The notes below the pieces were generated by a model. The model was not told the DNA's origin. It saw only the letters and a list, made by a program, of their open reading frames with translations, and made no database searches. Shown here one piece after another: positions 1-6,890 of a stretch of 57,321 nucleotides of DNA (within the stretch, counting starts at the first letter, position 1; each line of letters opens with the position of its first letter). This DNA comes from Dehalococcoidia bacterium (lineage in GTDB: Bacteria; Chloroflexota; Dehalococcoidia; UBA3495), in assembly GCA_030753265.1 (NCBI GenBank), contig JASMCQ010000109.1:1-57321 (forward strand). The letters run 5' to 3'. Position numbers and translations under genes: made by a program.

Positions 1-1
1 C

Positions 2-1072
2 GGGGAGATGACCGCAGAAGACTTCGTCTACTCCCAAAACCAGCTCTTCGAAGGCGCCAAGCACGCCAGGGCCAAAAGAATAGGGGACTTCTGGAACCAC
101 CCCGATGGCTCCGTGGAGTTCCCGGACACCTACACCGTCAAGGTGAACACGGGCGAACCCTGGGTGGATGGCCAAGTGTTCGAGTGGATGGCAAACCAGG
201 GAGGGGCCAGTTCCTGGGTGGTCAGCAAGAAGCAGTCCGGCGATGTAGGCGTTGACGCCGCCAGCAAGAATATCGCGGCCACCGGACCCTGGGAGATAGT
301 GCAGGAGCGTCCCGATGAGTTCTGGAGGATGGAGGCCGTCGAGGGCCACTGGCGCCATACCCCCTACTTCGCCGAGTTGGTATTCTGGACGGTGCCCGAG
401 GAGGCAAGCCGGATGGCGGGCTTCCAGACGGGCAACCTGGACACCTTCCAGATGGACTTCGACAGCATACCCGTGATAGAGAAAGTCGAAGGGGCCAGTC
501 TGATGTCAGTGCCCAATGCCGGTCAAGCGGGGCTGAACATATACGGCCAGACCTACACCAGAGTGGGCACGCCCGATCAGTCCCCCAGCTATGACCCGGA
601 CCTGGCGTGGGTGTCCGGCAACCTCGACCCAGCCTCCGAGGAGTGGGACAAGGCCAGGAAGGTCCGCAAGGCCATCGCCATCGACCGCGAGGTCATCGTA
701 GAAACCATACTGCGGGGCTTCGGGAGGCCCCTGGTCTTGCGGGACTGGGCTGGCTACGAGAGCCGGATGCCGGACCGGTGGAAGCATGACTTTGACCCGG
801 ACGGGGCCCGGCGGTTGCTGGCCGAGGCCGGCTACGCCGACGGGTTCTCCATAACCCTTACCCCGGCCATCCGGGGCGCCCCCGCCGAGGTAGAGGCGTG
901 CCAAGCGGTGGCCCAGATGTGGCGCGACGTGGGCATCGACGTGAAGGAACAGAACGTCCCCTACTCCACCATCCGCCCCACCTTCATATCCAGGTCATAC
1001 CAAGGGGCCACCTGCCACTCGGTAGCTATCCGGCTGGTGGTGTCCGTCGGCGCTGGCCTGGCAAAGCCGTAA
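2..1072 (+). pseudogene. ABC solute-binding lipoprotein, copy A (5' cut by window, 3' deleted)
   Basis: Family 5 (Opp/Dpp) extracytoplasmic solute-binding protein, closely similar along its length to the copy at 1591-3447. The reading frame is open from base 2, so the N-terminus lies outside the window. The last roughly 90 residues of the family are missing. After the shared stretch ending VSVGAG the frame jumps to LAKP and stops, and the joined sequence (from about base 1053) equals the DNA downstream of copy B (from about base 3558). This indicates a deletion at a short GGCGCYGGC homology. A two-residue loss is also seen at KAIAIDRE, where copy B has KAMAIAIDRE. The adjacent tRNA copy is also degraded. 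I read this as a decaying duplicate; a shortened but expressed protein cannot be excluded. Confidence 0.8.
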
Positions 1073-1080
1073 AGAAGCAT

Positions 1081-1102
1081 GCCCCCGGATAACACTAGGG
1101 GC
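1081..1102 (+). terminator. Degenerate hairpin terminator after SBP copy A
   Basis: A five-base GCCCC/GGGGC stem is followed by a pyrimidine run. It is a weakened version of the terminators after the other lipoprotein copies, with the stem shorter than at 3585-3610. Confidence 0.5.
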
Positions 1103-1122
1103 CTTTCCTCTTGCCAAAGAAG

Positions 1123-1197
1123 TGGAGCCGGTGAAGAGAGTCGAACTCTTGGCCTGCGGTTTACGAAACCGCTGCTCCGCCACTGATCTACACCGGC
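1123..1197 (-). tRNA. tRNA-Thr(CGT) copy 1, degenerate
   Basis: A full-length cloverleaf with encoded CCA, loop TTCGTAA and anticodon CGT reads ACG. Compared with the two other copies it has two changes in the D arm: position 11 is A opposite G24 (the intact copies have C-G), and the conserved A21 is G. The acceptor, anticodon and T arms are intact. It may be a pseudo-tRNA or a weak tRNA. It lies convergent to the truncated lipoprotein copy A. Confidence 0.75.
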
Positions 1198-1247
1198 CCG
1201 CGTTGACCGGCGGGAGGAATGTCACGCCTTTAATGAGACCGTGGAAT

Positions 1248-1264
1248 TATCGATAACCGCGATA
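1248..1264. promoter_or_regulatory. Distal operator-like inverted repeat TATC-N9-GATA
   Basis: TATC, nine bases, GATA. The same 17-bp form recurs at 1280-1296, 3854-3870 (GATT variant), 4234-4250, 4297-4313 and 6696-6712. It lies between the divergent tRNA-Thr copy 1 and SBP copy B. A shared regulator binding site is an inference. Confidence 0.5.
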
Positions 1265-1279
1265 TATTCTATTAAACAG

Positions 1280-1296
1280 TATCATTAATTACGATA
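1280..1296. promoter_or_regulatory. Second operator-like TATC-N9-GATA site
   Basis: An exact TATC-N9-GATA copy. Its GATA lies 32 bp upstream of the promoter-proximal GATA at 1325, about three helical turns. Confidence 0.5.
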
Positions 1297-1311
1297 ATTT
1301 TTCCGATTTGC

Positions 1312-1393
1312 CATCTCCTTTTACGATAATACTAGGAAACCATTATCAATATATACCCAATTGATTGACAGCTATAGTTGGATGCTTTATATT
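1312..1393 (+). promoter_or_regulatory. Promoter of SBP copy B with conserved operator geometry
   Basis: The -35 TTGACA is at 1365-1370, with a 17-bp spacer and -10 TATATT at 1388-1393. Upstream lie CATC (1312), N9, GATA (1325), N15, TATC (1344) and N17 before the -35. The same spacings occur in front of the two other intact lipoprotein genes. The region is AT-rich in an otherwise GC-rich window. Confidence 0.75.
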
Positions 1394-1590
1394 CCTGCGA
1401 GTATTTTATGCTACCACGCAATAGCCTCTTGCCAGCGGCCGGCGGCTCAACCGTAGATGTGTTGGGCTGGGGCAGCTGCGGCTATTCTTGCCACAGCAGG
1501 GCTGGCGTGGTCCGTGTGTCCAGACTGGCGATTACCCCTGATGGCAGCAAACCCTAGGTCTCCAACAATTTCATGCTGGGAGGTCCGAAA

Positions 1591-3447
1591 ATGCATCATC
1601 GCTGGCCCGTAAGTCCACGAGGAATAGTACTCATCTCCGCAGTCCTGCTTTTGGTATTCGTCTTAGCCTGTGGCGCGTCGGCCACGGCAACACCCCAACC
1701 CACCAATACCCCCAGAGCCGCAGCTACCGCGGCGCCCGCCGCCACCATCGTCCCGGCGGGTATCGCGGCGCCGGTGGCAACCACGGCGCCGGCAAGTTCC
1801 GGAGGAGCCGCGCCGGCGGCCACCGCCGTGCCCACCTCAGCGCCCGCGCCCACAGCCGCGGCCTCCCAGGCGAAGCCCAAGGGCACTCTGAACATGGGTG
1901 TCCCGGAGACGGGCGTATTTGAAGCGCACCCCGTGTTTACCTCCTCGCCTCGAATATCGTGGACAAACGTGGCAGTCGGGGAAGGGGTATTCACGATCCG
2001 GCCAGACCTTTCCGCCGCCCCTTTCCTGGCCGAGTCGTGGAGCGTTTCCGAGGACTTCCTGACCTGGACCTTTAATATGCGCAAAGGGGTCCAGTTCCAC
2101 AAGGGCTACGGGGAGATGACCGCCGAAGATCTCGTCTACTCCCAGCAGCAATTCGGCGAAGGCGCCAAGCACGCCAGGGCCGCCTTTATGAAGAAATTCT
2201 GGGGCCACGAGGACGGCTCCGTAGAGTACCCGAACCCCCACACTGTCAAGGTGAACACCGGTGAACCCTGGGTGGATGGCCGGGTGTTCGAATGGATGGC
2301 GAACCAGGGAGGCGCCAGTTCCTGGGTGGTCAGCAAGAAGCAGTCCGACGAAGTGGGCGCTGACGCGGCCAGCAAGAATATCGCCGCCACGGGACCCTGG
2401 GAGATAATGGATGAACGCGCCGGCGAGTTCTGGAGGATGGAGGCCGTTGAGGACCATTGGCGCCAAACCCCCTACTTCCACGAGCTGACCTTCTGGACCG
2501 TCCCCGAGGAGTCGAGCCGGGTGGCCGGCTTCCAGACCGGTAACCTGGACACCTTCCAGATGGAATTCGACAGCATACCCGTGATAGAAAAAGTCCCGGG
2601 GGCCAGGCTGATGTCGGTGAACAATGCCGGCCAGGCTGGACTGAACATCTACGGCCAGACCTACTCCGACTGGCCGGAGGAGGGAGAAAAGGCGCCTAGC
2701 TATGACCCAGGGCTAGCTTGGGTGTCCGGCAATGCTGACGTCACTTCTGAGGAGTGGCAGAATGCCGTGAAGGTCAAAAAGGCCATGGCCATCGCCATCG
2801 ACCGTGAGGCTATCGTGGACACCATACTGCGGGGCTTCGGGAAACCCCTGGTCCTGCGAGACTGGGCCGGTCACGAAGGCCGGATGCCGGAACGGTGGAA
2901 GCATGATTTTGACCCGGGCCGGGCCCGGGAACTGCTGGCCGAGGCCGGCTACCCGGACGGGTTCTCCATAACCCTTACCCCGGCCATTCGATCTGCCCCC
3001 GGCGAAGTAGAGGCGTGCCAGGCTGTAGCCCAGATGTGGCGCGACGTGGGCATCGACGTGAAGGAACAGAAACTCCCCTACTCCACCCTTCGTCCTAGCT
3101 TCATTTCCCGCACCCAAAAAGGTGCCACCTGCCACTCCGTAGCGATACGGCTGGTCGTGTCCGTAGGCGCCGGTAACTACGCCAATACGTCGACGTTCAG
3201 CTACGGTACCCATCACCCCGACCTGGACGTGCTCGTCAAAACCGCCGCCCTCGAGATGGACCCGGCGAAGCGGATGCTGAGGGAGGTTGAGATCTACGAC
3301 TTCATGTACGACAACGTAATGGCCTTCGGCCTTTATTCCTTCGACGCCGTATGGCCGGTGGGCCCGAAGATTCAGGAATGGGAGCCGGACGGCTATGATG
3401 ACCTGAGAAAGGTTACCGGATTCCAGTTCATTAAGCCCAGAGAGTAA
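1591..3447 (+). CDS. ABC transporter solute-binding lipoprotein, family 5 (copy B)
   Basis: A secreted, lipid-anchored binding protein that delivers peptides or other small organic solutes to an Opp/Dpp-type importer. The ATG at 1591 is chosen because GGAGG lies at the same distance as in the two paralogues; ATG 1573 is an in-frame alternative. The 618-residue product has a short basic N-terminus, a hydrophobic segment and a lipobox VLAC (Cys27). An Ala/Pro/Thr-rich linker runs to about residue 100, and a full SBP_bac_5 domain follows. It is close to copy A and more distant from copies D and E. The permeases and ATPases at 9.8-13.9 kb are the likely partners. The ligand is unknown. Confidence 0.9.
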   Translation: MHHRWPVSPRGIVLISAVLLLVFVLACGASATATPQPTNTPRAAATAAPAATIVPAGIAAPVATTAPASSGGAAPAATAVPTSAPAPTAAASQAKPKGTLNMGVPETGVFEAHPVFTSSPRISWTNVAVGEGVFTIRPDLSAAPFLAESWSVSEDFLTWTFNMRKGVQFHKGYGEMTAEDLVYSQQQFGEGAKHARAAFMKKFWGHEDGSVEYPNPHTVKVNTGEPWVDGRVFEWMANQGGASSWVVSKKQSDEVGADAASKNIAATGPWEIMDERAGEFWRMEAVEDHWRQTPYFHELTFWTVPEESSRVAGFQTGNLDTFQMEFDSIPVIEKVPGARLMSVNNAGQAGLNIYGQTYSDWPEEGEKAPSYDPGLAWVSGNADVTSEEWQNAVKVKKAMAIAIDREAIVDTILRGFGKPLVLRDWAGHEGRMPERWKHDFDPGRARELLAEAGYPDGFSITLTPAIRSAPGEVEACQAVAQMWRDVGIDVKEQKLPYSTLRPSFISRTQKGATCHSVAIRLVVSVGAGNYANTSTFSYGTHHPDLDVLVKTAALEMDPAKRMLREVEIYDFMYDNVMAFGLYSFDAVWPVGPKIQEWEPDGYDDLRKVTGFQFIKPRE

Positions 3448-3467
3448 CCCGGCAGGCACGGCAACAA

Positions 3468-3534
3468 ATCCCACCGGCGCCGCCGCTCTGCACCGATAGA
3501 CGGCATGGAATGGGCGCGGCGGCGCCGGTGGGAT
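3468..3534 (+). terminator. Long inverted repeat downstream of SBP copy B
   Basis: Perfect 18-bp arms (3468-3485 and 3517-3534) enclose 31 bases. Within the loop and right arm, 3496-3519 reads I-D-G-M-E-W-A-R, close to the C-terminal INGMEWARPR of the D/E-type lipoproteins. The repeat may therefore be built from a remnant gene tail. It could act as a transcript-stabilising or terminating structure, but no U-tract follows. Confidence 0.45.
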
Positions 3535-3584
3535 GTTTATCAGCGCAACCCGCCAGCGCCGGCCTGGCAAAGCCGTAAAGAAGC

Positions 3585-3610
3585 AGGCCCCCGGATAACA
3601 CCAGGGGCCT
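3585..3610 (+). terminator. Hairpin terminator between SBP copy B and tRNA-Thr copy 2
   Basis: An AGGCCCC/GGGGCCT stem with a 12-base loop is followed by TTTCTCTT. It can serve the lipoprotein gene; the tRNA reads towards it from the other side. Confidence 0.65.
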
Positions 3611-3628
3611 TTTCTCTTGCCAAAGAAG

Positions 3629-3703
3629 TGGAGCCGGTGAAGAGAGTCGAACTCTTGGCCTGCGGTTTACGAAACCGCTGCTCTGCCACTGAGCTACACC
3701 GGC
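3629..3703 (-). tRNA. tRNA-Thr(CGT) copy 2
   Basis: A 75-nt cloverleaf with encoded CCA. Acceptor GCCGGTG pairs with CACCGGC, the D stem is GCTC/GAGC, the anticodon stem GCGGT/ACCGC holds loop TTCGTAA (anticodon CGT, codon ACG), and the T arm is AAGAG-TTCGACT-CTCTT. All conserved positions (T8, A14, G18, G19, A21, T33, TTC) are present. It is identical to copy 3. Confidence 0.95.
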
Positions 3704-3853
3704 CCGAGTTGAACGGCGGGCTTGCCACGAATCCCCACTCCTCCGAGGCAACTGGGGACCCGTTTCAGGGTCTCACCCAGGCCCCCCGGCAAGCCAAGAG
3801 TGACGGTTCATTCATTCTACTACCAAACGGGGCACGGCGGCAGGGCCGTGAAG

Positions 3854-3870
3854 TATCGGCTGTGACGATT
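3854..3870. promoter_or_regulatory. Operator-like TATC-N9-GATT left in deleted module C
   Basis: This and the preceding stretch from about 3815 match the region upstream of SBP copy D (about 4192-4250). Directly after it the sequence jumps to the 3' end of an SBP gene, so it marks the 5' side of a large deletion. Confidence 0.5.
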
Positions 3871-3883
3871 CTTGAGGTGTTGC

Positions 3884-3988
3884 AACGCCTGGGCCGTGGG
3901 GCCCAAGCTCGAGCCCTGGGACGACCTTGTAGGAAAGGGCGACCTCGGGCAGATTAACGGCATGGAATGGGTTCAGCCCCGCAAGTAG
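3884..3988 (+). pseudogene. Solute-binding protein 3'-end remnant (module C)
   Basis: The frame reads 34 residues and a stop, starting NAWAVGPKLEPWDD and ending QINGMEWVQPRK. This matches the C-terminus of the intact copies D and E (NIWAIGPKLEPWDD to NGMEWA.PRQ). Only the tail survives. The upstream control region and the downstream terminator and tRNA are still in place, so a complete module (operator, SBP, terminator, tRNA) has lost nearly all of its coding sequence. Confidence 0.8.
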
Positions 3989-4032
3989 CGTTGGATTAGC
4001 GCGGCTCCCGTCCCTCCCCCCGGCGAAACGGC

Positions 4033-4070
4033 AGGAAAAGGCCCCTGGTGCTATCCAGGGGCCTTTTCCT
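4033..4070 (+). terminator. Hairpin terminator of module C
   Basis: Perfect 16-bp arms (4033-4048 and 4055-4070) with a 6-base loop. The A-rich left end and T-rich right end make it a bidirectional intrinsic terminator between the SBP remnant and tRNA-Thr copy 3. Confidence 0.8.
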
Positions 4071-4083
4071 GGTCTTTGAGAAG

Positions 4084-4158
4084 TGGAGCCGGTGAAGAGA
4101 GTCGAACTCTTGGCCTGCGGTTTACGAAACCGCTGCTCTGCCACTGAGCTACACCGGC
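4084..4158 (-). tRNA. tRNA-Thr(CGT) copy 3
   Basis: Same 75-nt sequence and fold as copy 2, with anticodon CGT and encoded CCA. It is divergent from SBP copy D, with the shared control region 4159-4552 between them. Confidence 0.95.
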
Positions 4159-4233
4159 CCGGTTCAAGGCGGGCCCAAAACCCAGGTAGACCTATTCTAC
4201 TACCAAACAAGGAATGGGGGCAGAGCCTTGAAG

Positions 4234-4250
4234 TATCGGTGTTAGCGATA
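4234..4250. promoter_or_regulatory. Distal operator-like TATC-N9-GATA upstream of SBP copy D
   Basis: Equivalent to the site at 1248-1264 and to 3854-3870. It lies 76 bp from the 5' end of tRNA-Thr copy 3. Confidence 0.5.
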
Positions 4251-4296
4251 TACAAAGGCTATTAATATCAATACATACGATACTTTTGGCGCATAC

Positions 4297-4379
4297 TATC
4301 ATGGGTAACGATAACTTACGGGAAACAGTATCAGCATAGAACCATCCAGTTGACAGCCCCTATCTGGATGATTTATATT
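4297..4379 (+). promoter_or_regulatory. Promoter of SBP copy D with conserved operator geometry
   Basis: TATC (4297), N9, GATA (4310), N15, TATC (4329), N17, then TTGACA (4350-4355). The -10 is TATATT at 4374-4379 with an 18-bp spacer, or TTATAT with 17. Upstream spacings are identical to the copy B and copy E promoters. Confidence 0.75.
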
Positions 4380-4552
4380 TCAACGCACGTTTTATGCGAA
4401 CACGCGATGATCTCTTGGCCGCGCCCTACGGTAAGGGGTCGGATGTGTTGGGTCTCCAGAAGTAATCAGTCGTTTGGTTCCGGCAAAGCTGACGCTGATC
4501 GCTCGCCATTCTAATTTAATGTCCAATGCTTGCACCCAGGGAGGTCTAGACA

Positions 4553-6421
4553 ATGCGACACCACCGGCCAAGGTTTTCCCGGGCCATGGTATTCACCTCT
4601 GCCGTTCTGCTGCTGCTGTTCATAGTAGCCTGCGGCTCGGCAGCCACGGCAACGCCCCGGCCCACTTCGGCCCCAGCGGCCACCACGGGACCGGCAGCCA
4701 CCAGCATTCCGGGGGCCACCGTGGCCCCGGCAGCCACCGTCGCTCCGGCGGCTACTTCGGCCCCAGGGGCCAAGCCACCGGCTGCGACCCTCACTCCGGT
4801 GCCCACATCGACACCGGTCCCCACCTCTTCGGCACCGCCGGCCAAGCCCAGGGGCACCATTAACCTGGGGCTCAAGGATATGGGACCTTTCATGTCTCAT
4901 CCCAGGCTGACCGGCCAGCCCCAGATCTTCGTCGCCAACGCAATCGGCATCACTGAATCCCTGGGAATGTACAACGAAACGGATGGGGCCATTGAGCCGA
5001 TGCTGGCGGAGAGCTGGACCATCTCCAGCGACTTCAAAACCTGGACCTTCAATCTCCAGAAGGGAGTCCAGTTCCACCAGGGCTACGGGGAGATGACCGC
5101 CGAAGACGTGCTCTGGTCCATGGGGCAGATCGGCGAAAGCGAAAAACACACCAGGGCCCAGAACGTCAGGGCGGTGTGGTTCAACGAGGCCGGGACCACC
5201 GAGACTCCCGATGACCACACCATCGTCCTAAACACCGGCGAGGCGTTCTCCGACATCGTCGTGAACGAGCTGCTCGGCACCCCCAGGTCTTCCATGGCCT
5301 ACGTTACCAGCAAGAAGCAGCACGATGCAGAGGGCGAGGAGGAGACCAACCGCAACACGGCCGCCACCGGCCCCTGGGCCATCGACGAGTGGCGCACCGG
5401 GGAGTTCTGGCGGCTGAGCGCCGTCGAGGACCACTGGCGCAAGACGCCTTTCTTCGCCGAGCTATGGGTCTGGGAGATCCCCGAGGAGTCCGCCCGGGTG
5501 GCCGGCTTCCAGACGGGCCACCTGGATACCTTTGCCATGGCTCTGGACTCCCTGCCTTTGGTGGAATCCGTGCCCGGAGCCAAGCTGATGCAAGTGCCCA
5601 ATGCGGGCCAGGCCGGTTTGAACTTCTTCGGCCAGCTGTACGGGACCCCTGAGCCGGCAGAAAGCTACGATCCCGAGCTTCCGTGGGTGTCCGGCAACTC
5701 CGACCCTGCATCTGAAGAGTGGGACACGGCCCGCAAGGTGCGCTTGGCCCTGTCCATCGCCATCGACCGCCAGCTCCTGGTGGACACGCTGCTGCGCGGT
5801 TTTGGCCGCCCCCTGGTGCTGAGAGACTGGGCCGGCACGGACGAGGCGCGGCTGCCGGCCGACATGACATGGGACTTTGACCCGGACCGGGCCCAGGATC
5901 TTCTGGCCGAGGCGGGCTATCCAGATGGCTTCTCCATCACCCTGACTACAGCCATCCGCAACGCTCCCTCCGAGCTGGAGGCCTGTGAGGCCATCGCCCA
6001 GATGTGGGACGATATCGGACTGGACGTCAACTTCCAACGGATCCCCTACTCCGCCTTCCGGCCAACCCTGGTCGGCCGGACCTACAAGGGAGCTAGTTGC
6101 CACTCCGTGTCCATCCGGTTGGCGCCGGTCCACGGGCTGGGCAACTACAAGTACGATTCCGTGTTCAACTACGGGACCATGCACCCCTTCCTGGAAGAGA
6201 AGGTCTCCGAGGCCCAGCGGGCCACGGCCAAGGATGACCGGGAGAAGCTCGAGATGGAGATCGCCCGGTTCATGTACGACAACGTGTTCGGCCAAACCGG
6301 CCTGTACGTGTTCGACAACATCTGGGCCATCGGTCCCAAGCTCGAGCCGTGGGACGACCACATCAAGCGCGGCGACCTGCGGCAACAGAACGGCATGGAA
6401 TGGGCAATGCCTCGCCAGTAA
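4553..6421 (+). CDS. ABC transporter solute-binding lipoprotein, family 5 (copy D)
   Basis: A lipid-anchored extracytoplasmic binding protein of the Opp/Dpp SBP_bac_5 family, 622 residues. The start is set by GGGAGG eleven bases upstream of the ATG. A signal peptide with lipobox IVAC (Cys27) is followed by a Pro/Ala/Thr linker to about residue 95 and then the complete binding domain. It is strongly similar to copy E and clearly more distant from copies A and B, so the array holds two ligand-domain types. It has its own operator/promoter and ends in a perfect hairpin. The substrate cannot be told from sequence. Confidence 0.9.
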   Translation: MRHHRPRFSRAMVFTSAVLLLLFIVACGSAATATPRPTSAPAATTGPAATSIPGATVAPAATVAPAATSAPGAKPPAATLTPVPTSTPVPTSSAPPAKPRGTINLGLKDMGPFMSHPRLTGQPQIFVANAIGITESLGMYNETDGAIEPMLAESWTISSDFKTWTFNLQKGVQFHQGYGEMTAEDVLWSMGQIGESEKHTRAQNVRAVWFNEAGTTETPDDHTIVLNTGEAFSDIVVNELLGTPRSSMAYVTSKKQHDAEGEEETNRNTAATGPWAIDEWRTGEFWRLSAVEDHWRKTPFFAELWVWEIPEESARVAGFQTGHLDTFAMALDSLPLVESVPGAKLMQVPNAGQAGLNFFGQLYGTPEPAESYDPELPWVSGNSDPASEEWDTARKVRLALSIAIDRQLLVDTLLRGFGRPLVLRDWAGTDEARLPADMTWDFDPDRAQDLLAEAGYPDGFSITLTTAIRNAPSELEACEAIAQMWDDIGLDVNFQRIPYSAFRPTLVGRTYKGASCHSVSIRLAPVHGLGNYKYDSVFNYGTMHPFLEEKVSEAQRATAKDDREKLEMEIARFMYDNVFGQTGLYVFDNIWAIGPKLEPWDDHIKRGDLRQQNGMEWAMPRQ

Positions 6422-6470
6422 AGGCCTTCAGCACGGGCTGAGACGCCCAATCCACTACCGCCACAACAGA

Positions 6471-6500
6471 CAGGCCCCCGGTGTATACACCGGGGGCCTG
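6471..6500 (+). terminator. Terminator after SBP copy D
   Basis: A 30-base perfect palindrome of CAGGCCCCCGGTGTA and its complement, followed by TTTCTTT. Confidence 0.8.
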
Positions 6501-6599
6501 TTTCTTTGCTTGAAATCGGATCGGATGCAGGATGCAACCCTTGACCCGGCGATAGGCCTGTTTTACCGGAGGCCGGCCGCCTCAGCCAGAGCCATCAGA

Positions 6600-6681
6600 C
6601 ATCGGTCTAAGCGATATACATCGGCATGTAATATTAATGTTGCACTGGGCAGTTGACAATCCACAGCTAGCTTATTAATAT
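6600..6681 (+). promoter_or_regulatory. Promoter of SBP copy E with conserved operator geometry
   Basis: CATC (6600), N9, GATA (6613), N15, TATT (6632), N17, TTGACA (6653-6658), 17-bp spacer, -10 TAATAT (6676-6681). Spacings match copies B and D exactly although the intervening bases differ. Confidence 0.75.
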
Positions 6682-6691
6682 TATATCGACA

Positions 6692-6716
6692 ATACTATCT
6701 TGTTGCATGATAGTAT
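6692..6716. promoter_or_regulatory. Perfect operator-like inverted repeat downstream of copy E -10
   Basis: ATACTATC, nine bases, GATAGTAT: the most symmetrical member of the TATC-N9-GATA set. It is placed just after the -10, where binding would block transcription. Confidence 0.6.
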
Positions 6717-6890
6717 CGGCTGCTTCTATCGCTTAGTGCCTGGCCGGCGATAGAACGGTCGGCCAGGCCCAAAGGGCAACCAGCGGGCCAACCCCCGGCA
6801 AAACAGGACGCTTCTGCAGCCGCAACCAGTGACCGTCCGCTGGACCGAAAGGGTTCAATTTCCAACATTTCCTATCAGGGAGGACCAACA

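Noticed and set aside
3505..3957. A 150-residue frame spanning tRNA-Thr copy 2
   Set aside because: It reads through a tRNA gene, a terminator and a remnant SBP in the wrong frame.
1198..6890. CRISPR array in the repeated AT-rich promoter regions
   Set aside because: The repeats are short, irregularly spaced GATA/TATC boxes before promoters, not uniform direct repeats with spacers.
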